From Chloroflexota bacterium (GTDB lineage Bacteria > Chloroflexota > Anaerolineae > UBA2200): DNA of 64,000 nt. The position numbers and the translations under genes were made by a program. Position 1 is the stretch's first letter. Each line of letters starts with the position of its first letter. The DNA lies in assembly GCA_030607875.1 (NCBI GenBank), contig JAUWJD010000012.1, forward strand, positions 1 through 64,000, read 5' to 3'. Below the pieces are notes generated by a model. The model saw only the letters and a program-made list of their open reading frames with translations, was not told the DNA's origin and searched no databases. Of this stretch, positions 38,063 through 46,409 are shown piece after piece.

Positions 38063-38641
38063 TTGGGAAAGCTAACAGAAATCCGTTGGCATGGACGCGC
38101 TGGACAGGGTGTCGTCACCGCTGGCGAGTTGCTGGCTGGGGCGGCTCTGGAGGAGGACAAGTACTTTCAGTCCTTCCCGGACTATGGCCCTGAGCGCATG
38201 GGCGCTCCGATCAAGGCCTACACGCGCATCAGTGATGAGCCGATCGACGTGCACTACCAGATTCTAAGCCCTGAGGTGGTCGTTGTCGTCAATCCCAACT
38301 TGCTTGGGATCGTGGATGTCACCGAAGGGCTGGCGGGGAATGGTATCGTGATCGTCAATACCCCAGAGCCACCCAAGAAGATCCGCCAGGTCTTGGGGCT
38401 GAAGGGCTCTAAGGTGAGAGTGTTTACCGTGGATGCCACAGCAATTGCTCTGGAGATGCTCAAGCGTAACATTCCTGCTACACTCATGATTGGCGCTATC
38501 ATCCGTGCCACAAAGTTGGTCGAGCTGGACAATGTAGTGCACGTGATACGGGAGAAACTGGGTGCCAAGCTGAGAGGCGAAATCGTGGAAGCCAATGTCA
38601 AAGCCCTGCACAGGGCATACGAAAAAGTGCAGGAAGGATGA
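38063..38641 (+). CDS. porG: Pyruvate:ferredoxin oxidoreductase, gamma subunit
   Basis: First gene of a four-subunit pyruvate:ferredoxin oxidoreductase (or closely related 2-oxoacid enzyme), which oxidises pyruvate to acetyl-CoA and CO2 with reduced ferredoxin. The family signature EIRWHGRAGQGVVTAGELLA at the N-terminus is unmistakable, as is YGPERMGAPIKAYTRI. AGGAGG at 38051-38056 stands six bases before TTG 38063, and this is where the protein family begins, so the TTG start is preferred to the upstream open frame. The operon continues with delta, alpha and beta subunits. Confidence 0.94.
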   Translation: MGKLTEIRWHGRAGQGVVTAGELLAGAALEEDKYFQSFPDYGPERMGAPIKAYTRISDEPIDVHYQILSPEVVVVVNPNLLGIVDVTEGLAGNGIVIVNTPEPPKKIRQVLGLKGSKVRVFTVDATAIALEMLKRNIPATLMIGAIIRATKLVELDNVVHVIREKLGAKLRGEIVEANVKALHRAYEKVQEG

Positions 38642-38647
38642 GGTAAC

Positions 38648-38971
38648 ATGCCAAAGCAAAAGGCTACGTGGAAAGAAACCAACATCGCTGGCCTGGTTTT
38701 CGAACCAGGTTCCTCAGCAGAGTACCATACTGGCACCTGGCGTACATTGCGTCCAGTGCATGACATGGAGCATTGCACACATTGCATGTTGTGCTGGGTC
38801 TACTGCCCGGATTCATCCATTATCGTCGAGGATGGACGTTGGATGGCTTTTGACTATGATCACTGCAAAGGGTGTGGCATCTGCGCCAGCGTGTGCCCCG
38901 CCAAGGTCAAAGTGCATGAGCACACTGGCAAGGAAGGCAAAGTCATTCAGATGGTCCTGGAGCAAGATTAG
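38648..38971 (+). CDS. porD: Pyruvate:ferredoxin oxidoreductase, delta subunit
   Basis: The 107-residue ferredoxin-like subunit holds two [4Fe-4S] clusters. The two motifs are CTHCMLCWVYCP and CKGCGICASVCP, with every Cys present. It would relay electrons from the TPP-bearing beta subunit to free ferredoxin. It starts six bases after the gamma-subunit stop. Confidence 0.96.
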   Translation: MPKQKATWKETNIAGLVFEPGSSAEYHTGTWRTLRPVHDMEHCTHCMLCWVYCPDSSIIVEDGRWMAFDYDHCKGCGICASVCPAKVKVHEHTGKEGKVIQMVLEQD

Positions 38972-39025
38972 GTTGCTGAACGGGCCATCTGATTCTGTTT
39001 AGAGCTCTTCGAGGAGGACACAACA

Positions 39026-40219
39026 ATGGTCGTATCTACAAAAATGGCTCTGGATGGAGCCCATGCTGCTGCTCGGGCGATGCAGCAGATCAACCCCGAT
39101 GTCCTGGCTGCCTATCCCATCACACCACAAACGGCTATCGTGCAGACTTTTTCGCAGTACGTAGCCGACGGTGAGGTGGACACCGAGTTCATAGCTGTCG
39201 AGAGCGAGCACGCAGCGATGAGTGCTTGCGTAGGCGCTGCGGCGGCAGGTGGGCGAGTGATGACGGCCACCGCGGCTAATGGCTTGGCTCTGATGTGGGA
39301 GATTGTGTATATTGCAGCTTCCATGCGCCTGCCTATCGTCATGGCGGTGGTGAACCGCGCGCTCTCTGCCCCGCTCAACATTCACTGCGATCACTCGGAC
39401 TCGATGGGGGCTCGCGAGGCAGGGTGGATTCAATTGTACTCAGAGACCGCTCAGGAAGCATATGACAACCTCATCCAGGCGGTGCGCATTGCTGAGCACC
39501 CCGATTTGCTGCTGCCGGTGATGGTCATGCAGGATGGCTTTATCACTGGGCATGGCCTGGAGCGCATGGAGGTCCTGGAGGACTCTGCGGTGAGGGACTT
39601 TATCGGCACGTACAAAGCAAAGTACTCTCTGCTGGACATCGATCACCCCATCACCTTCGGCGCGTGGGACATGTACGACTACTATTTCGAGCACAAGCGG
39701 CAGCAGACGGACGCCATGAGCAAAGCGATGAAGGTCATCGTGGATGTAGGCGAGGAATTCGGAAAGATCTCTGGCCGCAGCTACGGTATCTTTGATGCGT
39801 ACGCTATGGACGATGCCGAGTTGGCGATCATCGTACTCTCTTCGACAGCGGGCACGGCGCGCACCTCGGTGAAAGAGCTTCGCGCCGAAGGGGTCAAGAT
39901 TGGCCTGTTAAAGCCACGAGTTTTCCGTCCCTTCCCGGCTCAGGAGTTCGTCGATGCTCTGAAGGGTGTTAAGGCTGTAGCGGTATTGGATCGCTCGATC
40001 AGCTTCGGTGCCATGGATGGCGCCGGCCCACTGTTCCTGGAGGTCTGCGCAGCTTTGTTTGCGGCGGGCCTGAAAACGAAGGTGGTCAACTACATCTATG
40101 GCTTGGGGGGACGAGACATCTTCCCCCAGCATTTTGCGCAAGTGGCAAGCGATCTGCAGGATATCACAGCGACCGGCAAAGTCAAGTCACTGGTCAGCTA
40201 TCTTGGATTGAGGGAGTAG
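39026..40219 (+). CDS. porA: Pyruvate:ferredoxin oxidoreductase, alpha subunit
   Basis: This 397-residue subunit contributes the pyrimidine-binding half of the thiamine-diphosphate site. AAYPITPQTAIVQTFS near the N-terminus, ESEHAAMSACVGAAAAGGR and NRALSAPLNIHCDHSDSMGARE are typical of the PorA family. ATG 39026 is preceded by GAGGAGGACA. It lies between the ferredoxin-like subunit and the beta subunit, giving the order gamma-delta-alpha-beta usual for this enzyme in anaerobes. Confidence 0.95.
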   Translation: MVVSTKMALDGAHAAARAMQQINPDVLAAYPITPQTAIVQTFSQYVADGEVDTEFIAVESEHAAMSACVGAAAAGGRVMTATAANGLALMWEIVYIAASMRLPIVMAVVNRALSAPLNIHCDHSDSMGAREAGWIQLYSETAQEAYDNLIQAVRIAEHPDLLLPVMVMQDGFITGHGLERMEVLEDSAVRDFIGTYKAKYSLLDIDHPITFGAWDMYDYYFEHKRQQTDAMSKAMKVIVDVGEEFGKISGRSYGIFDAYAMDDAELAIIVLSSTAGTARTSVKELRAEGVKIGLLKPRVFRPFPAQEFVDALKGVKAVAVLDRSISFGAMDGAGPLFLEVCAALFAAGLKTKVVNYIYGLGGRDIFPQHFAQVASDLQDITATGKVKSLVSYLGLRE

Positions 40220-40223
40220 GCAC

Positions 40224-41150
40224 ATGGCTATCAAGTTAAAAGAACTGGCAGGCAAGCCCGAACGGCTCGCCCCTGGACATCGCTTTTGCTCCGGGTGCGC
40301 TGAGCCGATAATCATTCGACAGATTCTGAACGCCATTGAGGAGCCAGTGGTCGTGGGCATGGCAACAGGTTGTGCAGAAGTGGCGACAACCATGTTTCCG
40401 ACTACTGCCTACAATGTGCCTTGGATACACAACGCCTTTGAGAACGCTGCCACCACGATTTCGGGTGCCGAGGCGATGTATCGCTCCTTGGTGCGTCAGG
40501 GCAAGATTCCCGAGCGCGATATCCGCTTCATTGCCTTCGGTGGGGACGGTGCGACCTATGACATTGGTCTGCAATTCTTGTCTGGCGCGTTGGAGCGTGG
40601 GCACAGGTTCATCTACGTCTGTCTCAACAACGAGGCGTACATGAACACCGGAATTCAACGCAGTTCGGCTACACCGAGGGGCGCGGCCACGACTACGGCG
40701 CCGGCGGGCAGCGTTATCCCCGGCAAGGTGCAGTGGCGCAAGCCCCTGACGGACATCATCGCTGCGCATCGTATCCCCTATGTGGCTCAGGCGGCGCCGA
40801 GCAGATGGCGCGACCTGATGCAGAAAGCCAGGAAGGCGGCTGCTGCAGATGGCCCGTCGTTTATCAATGTGTACGCGTCCTGCAACCGTGGTTGGCGTCA
40901 CCCGACCGATGCCACGATCGACATTACCAAGCTGGCTGTGGATACGTGCTACTGGCCGCTATTCGAAGTCGAGAACGGCGTTTGGAAGCTGAGCTACAAA
41001 CCGCGTGAGAAAAAGCCCATTGAGGAATGGCTGAAGACGCAGGGCCGGTTCCGTCATCTCTTCCAACCACAGTTCCGGCACATAATCGGTGAGATACAGG
41101 CCCACATTGATGAGGAGTGGGAGAATCTCCTGAAGAAGTGTGAGGCCTAG
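40224..41150 (+). CDS. porB: Pyruvate:ferredoxin oxidoreductase, beta subunit
   Basis: The 308-residue subunit binds the diphosphate of TPP and one cluster. HRFCSGCAEPII (residues 19-30) carries two cluster Cys, AFGGDGATYDIGLQ and CLNNEAYMNTGIQRSS form the TPP/Mg site, and a further Cys lies in INVYASCNRGW. It begins four bases after the alpha-subunit stop and ends the operon, followed by a strong terminator. Pyruvate is the likely substrate, though subunits of other 2-oxoacid oxidoreductases look similar. Confidence 0.95.
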   Translation: MAIKLKELAGKPERLAPGHRFCSGCAEPIIIRQILNAIEEPVVVGMATGCAEVATTMFPTTAYNVPWIHNAFENAATTISGAEAMYRSLVRQGKIPERDIRFIAFGGDGATYDIGLQFLSGALERGHRFIYVCLNNEAYMNTGIQRSSATPRGAATTTAPAGSVIPGKVQWRKPLTDIIAAHRIPYVAQAAPSRWRDLMQKARKAAAADGPSFINVYASCNRGWRHPTDATIDITKLAVDTCYWPLFEVENGVWKLSYKPREKKPIEEWLKTQGRFRHLFQPQFRHIIGEIQAHIDEEWENLLKKCEA

Positions 41151-41156
41151 GATGAG

Positions 41157-41192
41157 CCAGGGAACCCATCGGAATGGGTTCCCTGGTTTCAT
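41157..41192 (+). terminator. Terminator of the por operon
   Basis: A 13-bp perfect stem, CCAGGGAACCCAT/ATGGGTTCCCTGG, closes a CGGA tetraloop and is followed by TTTCAT. It starts 6 bases after the porB stop. Confidence 0.8.
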
Positions 41193-41218
41193 AATGCACG
41201 CTGTTGAGGGAAGTGACC

Positions 41219-41872
41219 ATGGCGCGAGTATTCGTTTCTAATCACCCCTTAATTCGGCACAAAGTTGCCCTGCTGCGCAGCGTGGAGACTGAGCCGAAAA
41301 AGTTTCGCGAGTTGATCCGTGAGGTTGCGATCCTGTTGGCTTACGAGGCCACGGCAGACCTTGGTGTGCAGGAGGTTCCTCTACAGACCCCCCTGACTGC
41401 TGCCACCGGCCACGAACTGACGGACAAGATCGGGCTGGTACCCATCCTGCGCGCTGGTCTGGGTATGGTAGAGGGTATCTGGGAGATGATGCCCGCCGCC
41501 GAGGTCTGGCATATTGGCCTATATCGCGACCATCAGACACTGCAACCTGTTCAGTACTACAGTAAACTACCGGTTCACCCCTCAGTTCAGGTTTGCCTTA
41601 TCCTCGATCCGATGCTGGCCACCGGAGGTTCGGCGGTAGCCACCGTGGACATCTTGAAACGCTGGGGGGCCATCCGCATCAAGTTCGTGGGCATCATCGG
41701 TGCCCCAGAAGGGGTGGAACGGCTGCATAAGGCTCACCCGGACGTGGATATCCACCTTGCAGCGCTGGACGATCACTTGACGCCGGAACCCAGCGGGCCG
41801 GATGACCCACCTGTGGGCTATATCGTGCCTGGGCTGGGCGATGCCGGCGACCGGCAGTTTGGCACGGGCTAG
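41219..41872 (+). CDS. upp: Uracil phosphoribosyltransferase
   Basis: This pyrimidine salvage enzyme makes UMP from uracil and [14 protein letters not shown] near the N-terminus, [14 protein letters not shown], the PRPP motif [13 protein letters not shown] and the uracil-binding end [17 protein letters not shown] are all present. The length of 217 residues is slightly longer than usual. ATG 41219 was chosen over TTG 41204 since GAGGGAAG lies just before it. Confidence 0.96.
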   Translation: MARVFVSNHPLIRHKVALLRSVETEPKKFRELIREVAILLAYEATADLGVQEVPLQTPLTAATGHELTDKIGLVPILRAGLGMVEGIWEMMPAAEVWHIGLYRDHQTLQPVQYYSKLPVHPSVQVCLILDPMLATGGSAVATVDILKRWGAIRIKFVGIIGAPEGVERLHKAHPDVDIHLAALDDHLTPEPSGPDDPPVGYIVPGLGDAGDRQFGTG

Positions 41873-41878
41873 GAGTCG

Positions 41879-41910
41879 GTTGGCGGCTATCAGTTGGCAG
41901 TTGGCAGTTT
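41879..41910 (+). repeat. TTGGCAGTTGGCAG-type short repeat at the start of the next gene
   Basis: A run of TTGGC/CAGTTGGCAGTTGGCAG units covers the start codon region. A related inverted unit, ACTGGCAACTGGTAACTGCC, lies at 43050-43069 just past the gene, so the gene is flanked by oppositely oriented copies. Confidence 0.45.
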
Positions 41911-42955
41911 GGCTTTTATCCTCGTTTTTGTAGTCGCTCTGGGGCTCGCTGCGCTCATCACCCCTTTGGCGGCGCGCTTGGGCAGGCGCTGGGGGCTGGT
42001 GGACGTGCCCGGTGAGAGGCGCAAGCACGTGGGCATCATGCCGCGCAGCGGTGGCATTGCTCTCTATGGTTCCTTCCTGGTGGCGGTGCTTCTTGCGGCG
42101 GTTGTCGGCCGGATGCTCCCCACTCCTGAGGGCCCCGATCCCAAGGAGCTGACCCGTCTGGCCGGGATCCTGCTGGGCAGCACTTTTATGTTTGCAGTCG
42201 GCTTGTATGACGACAAGCATGAGTTGAAAGCGCTGCCCCAGTTTTTCGCTCAGGTGGTTGCTGCGCTTTTCGCTGTGTTCACCCTGGTTTTCATCGAGCG
42301 GGTGATGAACCCCTTCACGGACGAGCTGTTCATTTTCCCCTGGTGGTTCACGGCGCTGATCACCATTGTCTGGATCAGCGGCATGATCAACACTGTCAAT
42401 TTCCTCGACGGCCTGGATGGCCTGGCGGCAGGTGTGGCAGCCATCCTGGCGGCGGTCCTTGCCATCCACATGTATCGAGTAGGGCAGTACAGCGTTTCGC
42501 TGCTGCCGCTGGCGCTGCTTGGCGCCACCCTTGGATTCCTGCCTTACAATTTCCATCCGGCCAGAGTGTTCATGGGCAGCAGCGGCTCGTTCTTCCTGGG
42601 CTATGCTATGGCTACGCTGGGCATCGTGGCTGGGGCGCGCATGGCCACTGTGCTGCTCGTGCTGGCGGTGCCCATCCTAGATGTGGCCTGGCTCATCCTG
42701 GTGCGCCTGCGGCGGGGGCGCTCGATCGGGGAGGGAGATCGCCAGCACCTGCACTTTCGCCTGGTGGATCTGGGCTTCTCCCAACGGCAGGTCGTGGGGC
42801 TCTACTGCCTGCTCAGCGCGGCCTTTGGTGTGTTGGCCCTGGTGGTGTCCTCGCGCCTGTTCAAGCTGGGGGCATTGCTGGTTCTGGGCCTGGTGACCGT
42901 AGCTGTACTCGCCGTGGTTGCCTCGCTCAGCGAGCAGCGGATGAACGACGGATAA
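41894..42955 (+). CDS. Polyprenyl-phosphate sugar-1-phosphate transferase (WecA/TagO/MraY family)
   Basis: A 353-residue membrane enzyme with about ten hydrophobic segments that would load a sugar-1-phosphate, usually GlcNAc-1-P, onto undecaprenyl phosphate. The conserved cytoplasmic motifs are the GLYDDKHELKALPQ acidic pair, the NTVNFLDGLDGLAAG segment, and RQHLHFRL. It starts with TTG 41894, lying inside short repeats; TTG 41909 is possible. It probably begins a glycan for the envelope, and it is downstream of upp by only 21 bases. Confidence 0.88.
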   Translation: MAVGSLAFILVFVVALGLAALITPLAARLGRRWGLVDVPGERRKHVGIMPRSGGIALYGSFLVAVLLAAVVGRMLPTPEGPDPKELTRLAGILLGSTFMFAVGLYDDKHELKALPQFFAQVVAALFAVFTLVFIERVMNPFTDELFIFPWWFTALITIVWISGMINTVNFLDGLDGLAAGVAAILAAVLAIHMYRVGQYSVSLLPLALLGATLGFLPYNFHPARVFMGSSGSFFLGYAMATLGIVAGARMATVLLVLAVPILDVAWLILVRLRRGRSIGEGDRQHLHFRLVDLGFSQRQVVGLYCLLSAAFGVLALVVSSRLFKLGALLVLGLVTVAVLAVVASLSEQRMNDG

Positions 42956-42964
42956 GCAGATGAG

Positions 42965-43000
42965 AGAAACCCGATAGTCGCAAGATACCGGGTTTCTTGT
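42965..43000. terminator. Bidirectional terminator
   Basis: AGAAACCCG (42965-42973) pairs with CGGGTTTCT (42989-42997) and is followed by TGTCC. It sits between converging genes and could serve both. Confidence 0.6.
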
Positions 43001-43075
43001 CCAGAGGCCCTTTCTTACCTTCCGTGCCATCGCCGTTCGACTACTACCCACTGGCAACTGGTAACTGCCAACCGA

Positions 43076-43825
43076 TCAATACTCCACATGTCTGCCCAGC
43101 ATTCGCCCCCCGGCTTTTTCGACCACCAGGATTAGAAGTGCAAAGGGTATGTCCACGCTGACGGCCAGACCGAAGGCGAAGGCCAGGTGCGTCACGCCGG
43201 TCAGCACCCATCTCTTCAGTTCCACGAGTATCTGCGGTAGGAGACCAGCCACGTAGACCATGCCTGCGGCAAGGGCCAGAAACACCAGCACCGCAGCCCA
43301 CGGCTGGCGATCCGATTCACTGGGCCACATGGCGTTGCTGATGGCAAAGATCAGGTAGAGCCCCAGCAGGGCATCGGGAGCCTGCAGCGACGACACCAGG
43401 GTTTGCCCAATCCCCTCAGGGTTCAGGGCGGGCAGGGATTCGACGCCGAACTGCCAGCGCGCCAGGAGCAGGATGGCTGCGGTGCCGGTGAGCAGCGGGG
43501 CCAAACCGATCCAGCTCTCGCGGAAGGGGTCGGACTTGGCCACGGTCACCGCTCCGAAGCGGATATTCCCCCCGCGCCTTGCCTTGGGGCGCAGGGAGAT
43601 GCTCCTGGTCTTTACCCCCACGAGCCTGGCCGCCAGCAGGTGGCTCATCTCGTGCAGCAGGACGCCTGGCAGCAAGACGAGGTAGTGTAGCAACATGGCA
43701 GTCTGTTGGCTGCCAGAGAGAAGCAGCCCCAAGCCTTGCAAATGCAGGCTCAGCCAACGTGTCAGAAAGAACAGTGGCACCGACAGCGCCGCCAGCCAGG
43801 CCAGAGGTGCCCAGTCGCTTGTCAT
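43076..43825 (-). CDS. M50-like membrane metallopeptidase
   Basis: The 249-residue membrane protein has about six hydrophobic segments. The zinc motif HEMSH is at residues 58-62, within a membrane helix that starts LLPGVLLHEMSHLLAARL, which is the site-2-protease arrangement. The second-ligand Asp of classical M50 enzymes is not clear to me. The gene starts directly at the end of tpiA on the same strand. The target is unknown. Confidence 0.75.
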   Translation of the reverse strand: MTSDWAPLAWLAALSVPLFFLTRWLSLHLQGLGLLLSGSQQTAMLLHYLVLLPGVLLHEMSHLLAARLVGVKTRSISLRPKARRGGNIRFGAVTVAKSDPFRESWIGLAPLLTGTAAILLLARWQFGVESLPALNPEGIGQTLVSSLQAPDALLGLYLIFAISNAMWPSESDRQPWAAVLVFLALAAGMVYVAGLLPQILVELKRWVLTGVTHLAFAFGLAVSVDIPFALLILVVEKAGGRMLGRHVEY

Positions 43826-44602
43826 CTACTTGTGCGTGCCTTTGATTTCTGCTGCCAGTCTGGCGATGGCGACAAACTTGTCTGCCGCCAGGCAAGCGCC
43901 TCCTACCAGAGCGCCGTCAATCTCCGGCTGGGTCATGAACTCGACGACATTGGCTGGTTTTACGCTGCCGCCATACTGGACGCGCACGGCCTGGGCGGCA
44001 TCCTCGCCGAACATAGAGGCCACCGTGCCGCGGATCACCAGGCCGATGATGGCGTTGGCCCCGGCGGCTGTCGCTGGTTTGCCCGTGCCAATGGCCCAGA
44101 TCGGCTCGTAGGCCATGACCAGTTCCTTAACCTGCTCCGCCGCCAGGCCGTCCAGTGCGGCCCGGACCTGGCCAGAGACCCACTCCTCCGTCTGTCCCGC
44201 TTCGTTCTGTTCCAGGTTCTCGCCCACGCAGATGATCGGGATCAGGCCGTGCTGGAACGCAACTTTGACCTTGCGGTTTACTCCCTCATCGGTCTCGCCA
44301 AAGTATTTTCGGCGCTCGGAGTGGCCGATGATCACGTACTGGCACAGTTCTTTCAGCATCAGCGGCGAGATGGCGCCGGTGAAAGCTCCCTTCTCCTCAC
44401 AGTGCATCTCCTGCGCGCCGAGCTTGATCTTGGTGGCCTGGAGCAGTTCCGCCACTGCCGAGAGCGCGGTGAAAGGCGGGCACAGGACCTTTTCCACGCC
44501 CTCGATCTCGTTCAGCTCGCGGCGCATCTCCCTGACCAGAGCGGTGGCCTCGGCGATGGTCTTGTTCATTTTCCAGTTTCCAGCAATGATTGGTGTGCGC
44601 AT
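43826..44602 (-). CDS. tpiA: Triosephosphate isomerase
   Basis: This glycolytic enzyme interconverts dihydroxyacetone phosphate and glyceraldehyde-3-phosphate. GNWKMNK (8-14) holds the substrate Lys, IIGHSERR the catalytic His, and MAYEPIWAIGTGKPAT the catalytic Glu with the start of loop 6; QYGGSVKP is the phosphate site. The length of 258 residues is standard. ATG 44602 stands behind AAGGAGGCCAC. It is followed without a gap by the membrane protease. Confidence 0.97.
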   Translation of the reverse strand: MRTPIIAGNWKMNKTIAEATALVREMRRELNEIEGVEKVLCPPFTALSAVAELLQATKIKLGAQEMHCEEKGAFTGAISPLMLKELCQYVIIGHSERRKYFGETDEGVNRKVKVAFQHGLIPIICVGENLEQNEAGQTEEWVSGQVRAALDGLAAEQVKELVMAYEPIWAIGTGKPATAAGANAIIGLVIRGTVASMFGEDAAQAVRVQYGGSVKPANVVEFMTQPEIDGALVGGACLAADKFVAIARLAAEIKGTHK

Positions 44603-44631
44603 GTGGCCTCCTTCTAGGGATGTCGGTTGGT

Positions 44632-44659
44632 GTAGAGACGTAGCATGCTACGTCTCTAC
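44632..44659. repeat. 28-bp perfect palindrome supplying the stop codon of the M28 gene
   Basis: GTAGAGACGTAGCA at 44632-44645 is the exact complement of 44646-44659. It lies between tpiA and the M28 peptidase gene and contains the TAG stop of the latter (44648-44650). It could also act as a hairpin. Confidence 0.7.
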
Positions 44660-45844
44660 GAGTCTCTCGTCGAGCAGCCTTACTGCCTGGCTCACGGTGT
44701 CAGCCGCAAGTTGGAGTGAGTCTACGTCAATATAGTCAATAGTGTCAAGTTCCGTGTGGTAGACCAGCCGGGCTTGAGAATCTCCTTTGGTGCATAGAGA
44801 GGCGGCGCGGAAGCCCTTTGCCACGAATGAGGCAAAATCAGTGTTGCCCATGAAGTAGTAATGGCTCTTTATGGCCGCGTAGGCTTCCCTGAACAGAGCA
44901 TTGAGCTCGCTGTCGGTAAACCGTGGCGGGATCAGCCCGGAGCCCCGCACGTAGCAAAGCTGCTTCCCCGCCCCCACCATGTCCAGGTTGATCACGTAGG
45001 TGCTGTCCTTTGGCAACTCTGTCTCCTTGGCAAAGCGCTCGGATCCGATCAGCCCCACTTCCTCTGCAGTGAAGAGTACGTAGTACGTGTCCAGGTGGGT
45101 TGGAGGGGTCTCGTGGAGATGCTGTGACAAAGCCAGCACGACGCCAACCCCAGAAGCATTGTCGTTCGCGCCAGGGGAATAGCTGTCCCCGCGCGAGATG
45201 TACAGGTAGAACAGTTGGAATAGCAGAGAAGCGACGGAGAAAGCGAGTCCGAACGCACGTATGGCTTGCCAGACGCTGAGCGGGGCGAACGTGACGCGCA
45301 TGTCTATCCAGCGCAGTGCGGCCGCAACCGACATCAGGAAGACAACTGGCACCAGGGCACGCACCCGCAGGCGGTTGATCTTGGGCCACAGTTCCCCGGG
45401 CACGCGGCTGGCCTTGGACGAATCCAGGTGGGCGCAGAGAACGAGGTTGCCGCGGCTTTCCCCTGCCGCTGGGAGAATACCGATGACGTTTTCGCTCTCT
45501 CGCTCTGAGGTGGCGCTGGCGCGTCTACGCGCTATGGGGATCAACTTCGACAGTGCGAAGAACGTGAGCAGATACGTGAGCATGGCCTGGGGTGATTCCA
45601 CCAGCCAGTAGACGCAGTATACCAGTATCGCGCCGCCCAGCAGCACGAGGGTCCTGATCGGGAACTGTCCAGGGATGCCCTTCACCGGCAGCCTGCGCAC
45701 CTCCTGGCAGGTCTTGCGCAATTCGTCGGCGACATAGTCGAGGGCACGCCGTTCACCGTCGCTGGCCGCCGGCCGTGGGCCGATGCGCACCGACAGTTCT
45801 TCGACGACGTGGTATGCTTGTTGGCCGAGATTGTTGGATGCCAT
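44648..45844 (-). CDS. M28-family zinc aminopeptidase with membrane segments
   Basis: About 398 residues. The metal site is scattered as expected for M28: CAHLDSS, SPGANDNASG, FTAEEVGLIGSE, INLDMVGAGK and LVYHTELDT. Several hydrophobic segments (about 60-90 and 170-210) between the N-terminal part and the catalytic motifs suggest membrane association. ATG 45844 was chosen because the promoter -10 box overlaps the earlier GTG 45892. The last codons and the stop fall in a 28-bp palindrome. Confidence 0.88.
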   Translation of the reverse strand: MASNNLGQQAYHVVEELSVRIGPRPAASDGERRALDYVADELRKTCQEVRRLPVKGIPGQFPIRTLVLLGGAILVYCVYWLVESPQAMLTYLLTFFALSKLIPIARRRASATSERESENVIGILPAAGESRGNLVLCAHLDSSKASRVPGELWPKINRLRVRALVPVVFLMSVAAALRWIDMRVTFAPLSVWQAIRAFGLAFSVASLLFQLFYLYISRGDSYSPGANDNASGVGVVLALSQHLHETPPTHLDTYYVLFTAEEVGLIGSERFAKETELPKDSTYVINLDMVGAGKQLCYVRGSGLIPPRFTDSELNALFREAYAAIKSHYYFMGNTDFASFVAKGFRAASLCTKGDSQARLVYHTELDTIDYIDVDSLQLAADTVSQAVRLLDERLVET

Positions 45845-45882
45845 GTAGTAACCAGACCTCGTTTCGTGACCAAAGCGCAGTA

Positions 45883-45912
45883 AATATACCACAAGGCATG
45901 GAGAAGTGTCAA
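45883..45912 (-). promoter_or_regulatory. Promoter of the M28 peptidase gene
   Basis: On the minus strand a perfect TTGACA (45912-45907) and TATATT (45888-45883) are 18 bp apart. The start point would fall about 30 bases before ATG 45844. Confidence 0.7.
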
Positions 45913-46055
45913 TGCTGAGCTGCGCGGTGTCCAGGACATACTATACAGTTTCAGTGAGTACATCAGAAGAGCGCTGAGATTGGCCAGAGTGGATTGTGCG
46001 CGTTTGGAGCTGAAGCAATCTGAGGCATGGACACCGGACCAGTGCACGGACAGCG

Positions 46056-46200
46056 AGGATCGATTACAAGGAGCTGAGGAAGACGAGCCCCGAGGCAGCC
46101 AGGAGAGCGGTGGTTGAGTATTGGAGGAGCAATGGTCACTGCGTTTGCAGTGACACATACCGAGCACGTGGGCGTGCTCCAGGATCTCCTGAGCGACTTA
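46056..46200 (+). pseudogene. N-terminal relic of a transposase-like HTH protein
   Basis: The frame around 46062 reads DYKELRKTSPEAARRAVVEY followed by WRSNG, which resembles the N-terminal helix-turn-helix of IS481-like transposases. Similarity is lost after about 26 residues, and the frame ends at TAA 46257. A second open stretch upstream (45915-46080) looks coding in another frame but is not recognised. Nothing suggests an active element. Confidence 0.45.
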
Positions 46201-46231
46201 ACAACAGCCCTGATGCCTCTTGGCTGACGCT

Positions 46232-46260
46232 TTGGTCACGTGTGCAACATATGCTATAAT
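46232..46260 (+). promoter_or_regulatory. Promoter of the PdtaS/PdtaR-like operon
   Basis: TTGGTC (46232-46237) and a perfect TATAAT (46255-46260) are 17 bp apart. The transcript would carry a leader of about 143 bases before GTG 46410. Confidence 0.78.
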
Positions 46261-46275
46261 GACTGCTGATGTTTT

Positions 46276-46372
46276 GCCGCCAATGGCGGCGAGACATGGC
46301 CCCGCGGAAGAAGTGGCGGCCCGATCATAGTGCTACATGAGAACATGGTCCCGCCCAAGAGACGGCGGGACC
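46276..46372 (+). promoter_or_regulatory. Hairpin-rich leader of the ANTAR operon
   Basis: Three stems are visible: GCCGCC-AAT-GGCGGC (46276-46290), a GGCC/CCGC hairpin unit (46294-46322), and the 9-bp stem GGTCCCGCC-CAAGAGAC-GGCGGGACC (46347-46372). The second and third belong to near-repeats beginning ACATGG(C/T)CCCGC. ANTAR proteins bind paired hairpins, so self-control is possible, but the loops do not clearly match the known A1/G4 hexaloop rule. Confidence 0.5.
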
Positions 46373-46409
46373 AGTGAAGTGAAAGATAGTCTCAAGGACG
46401 AGAATACCG

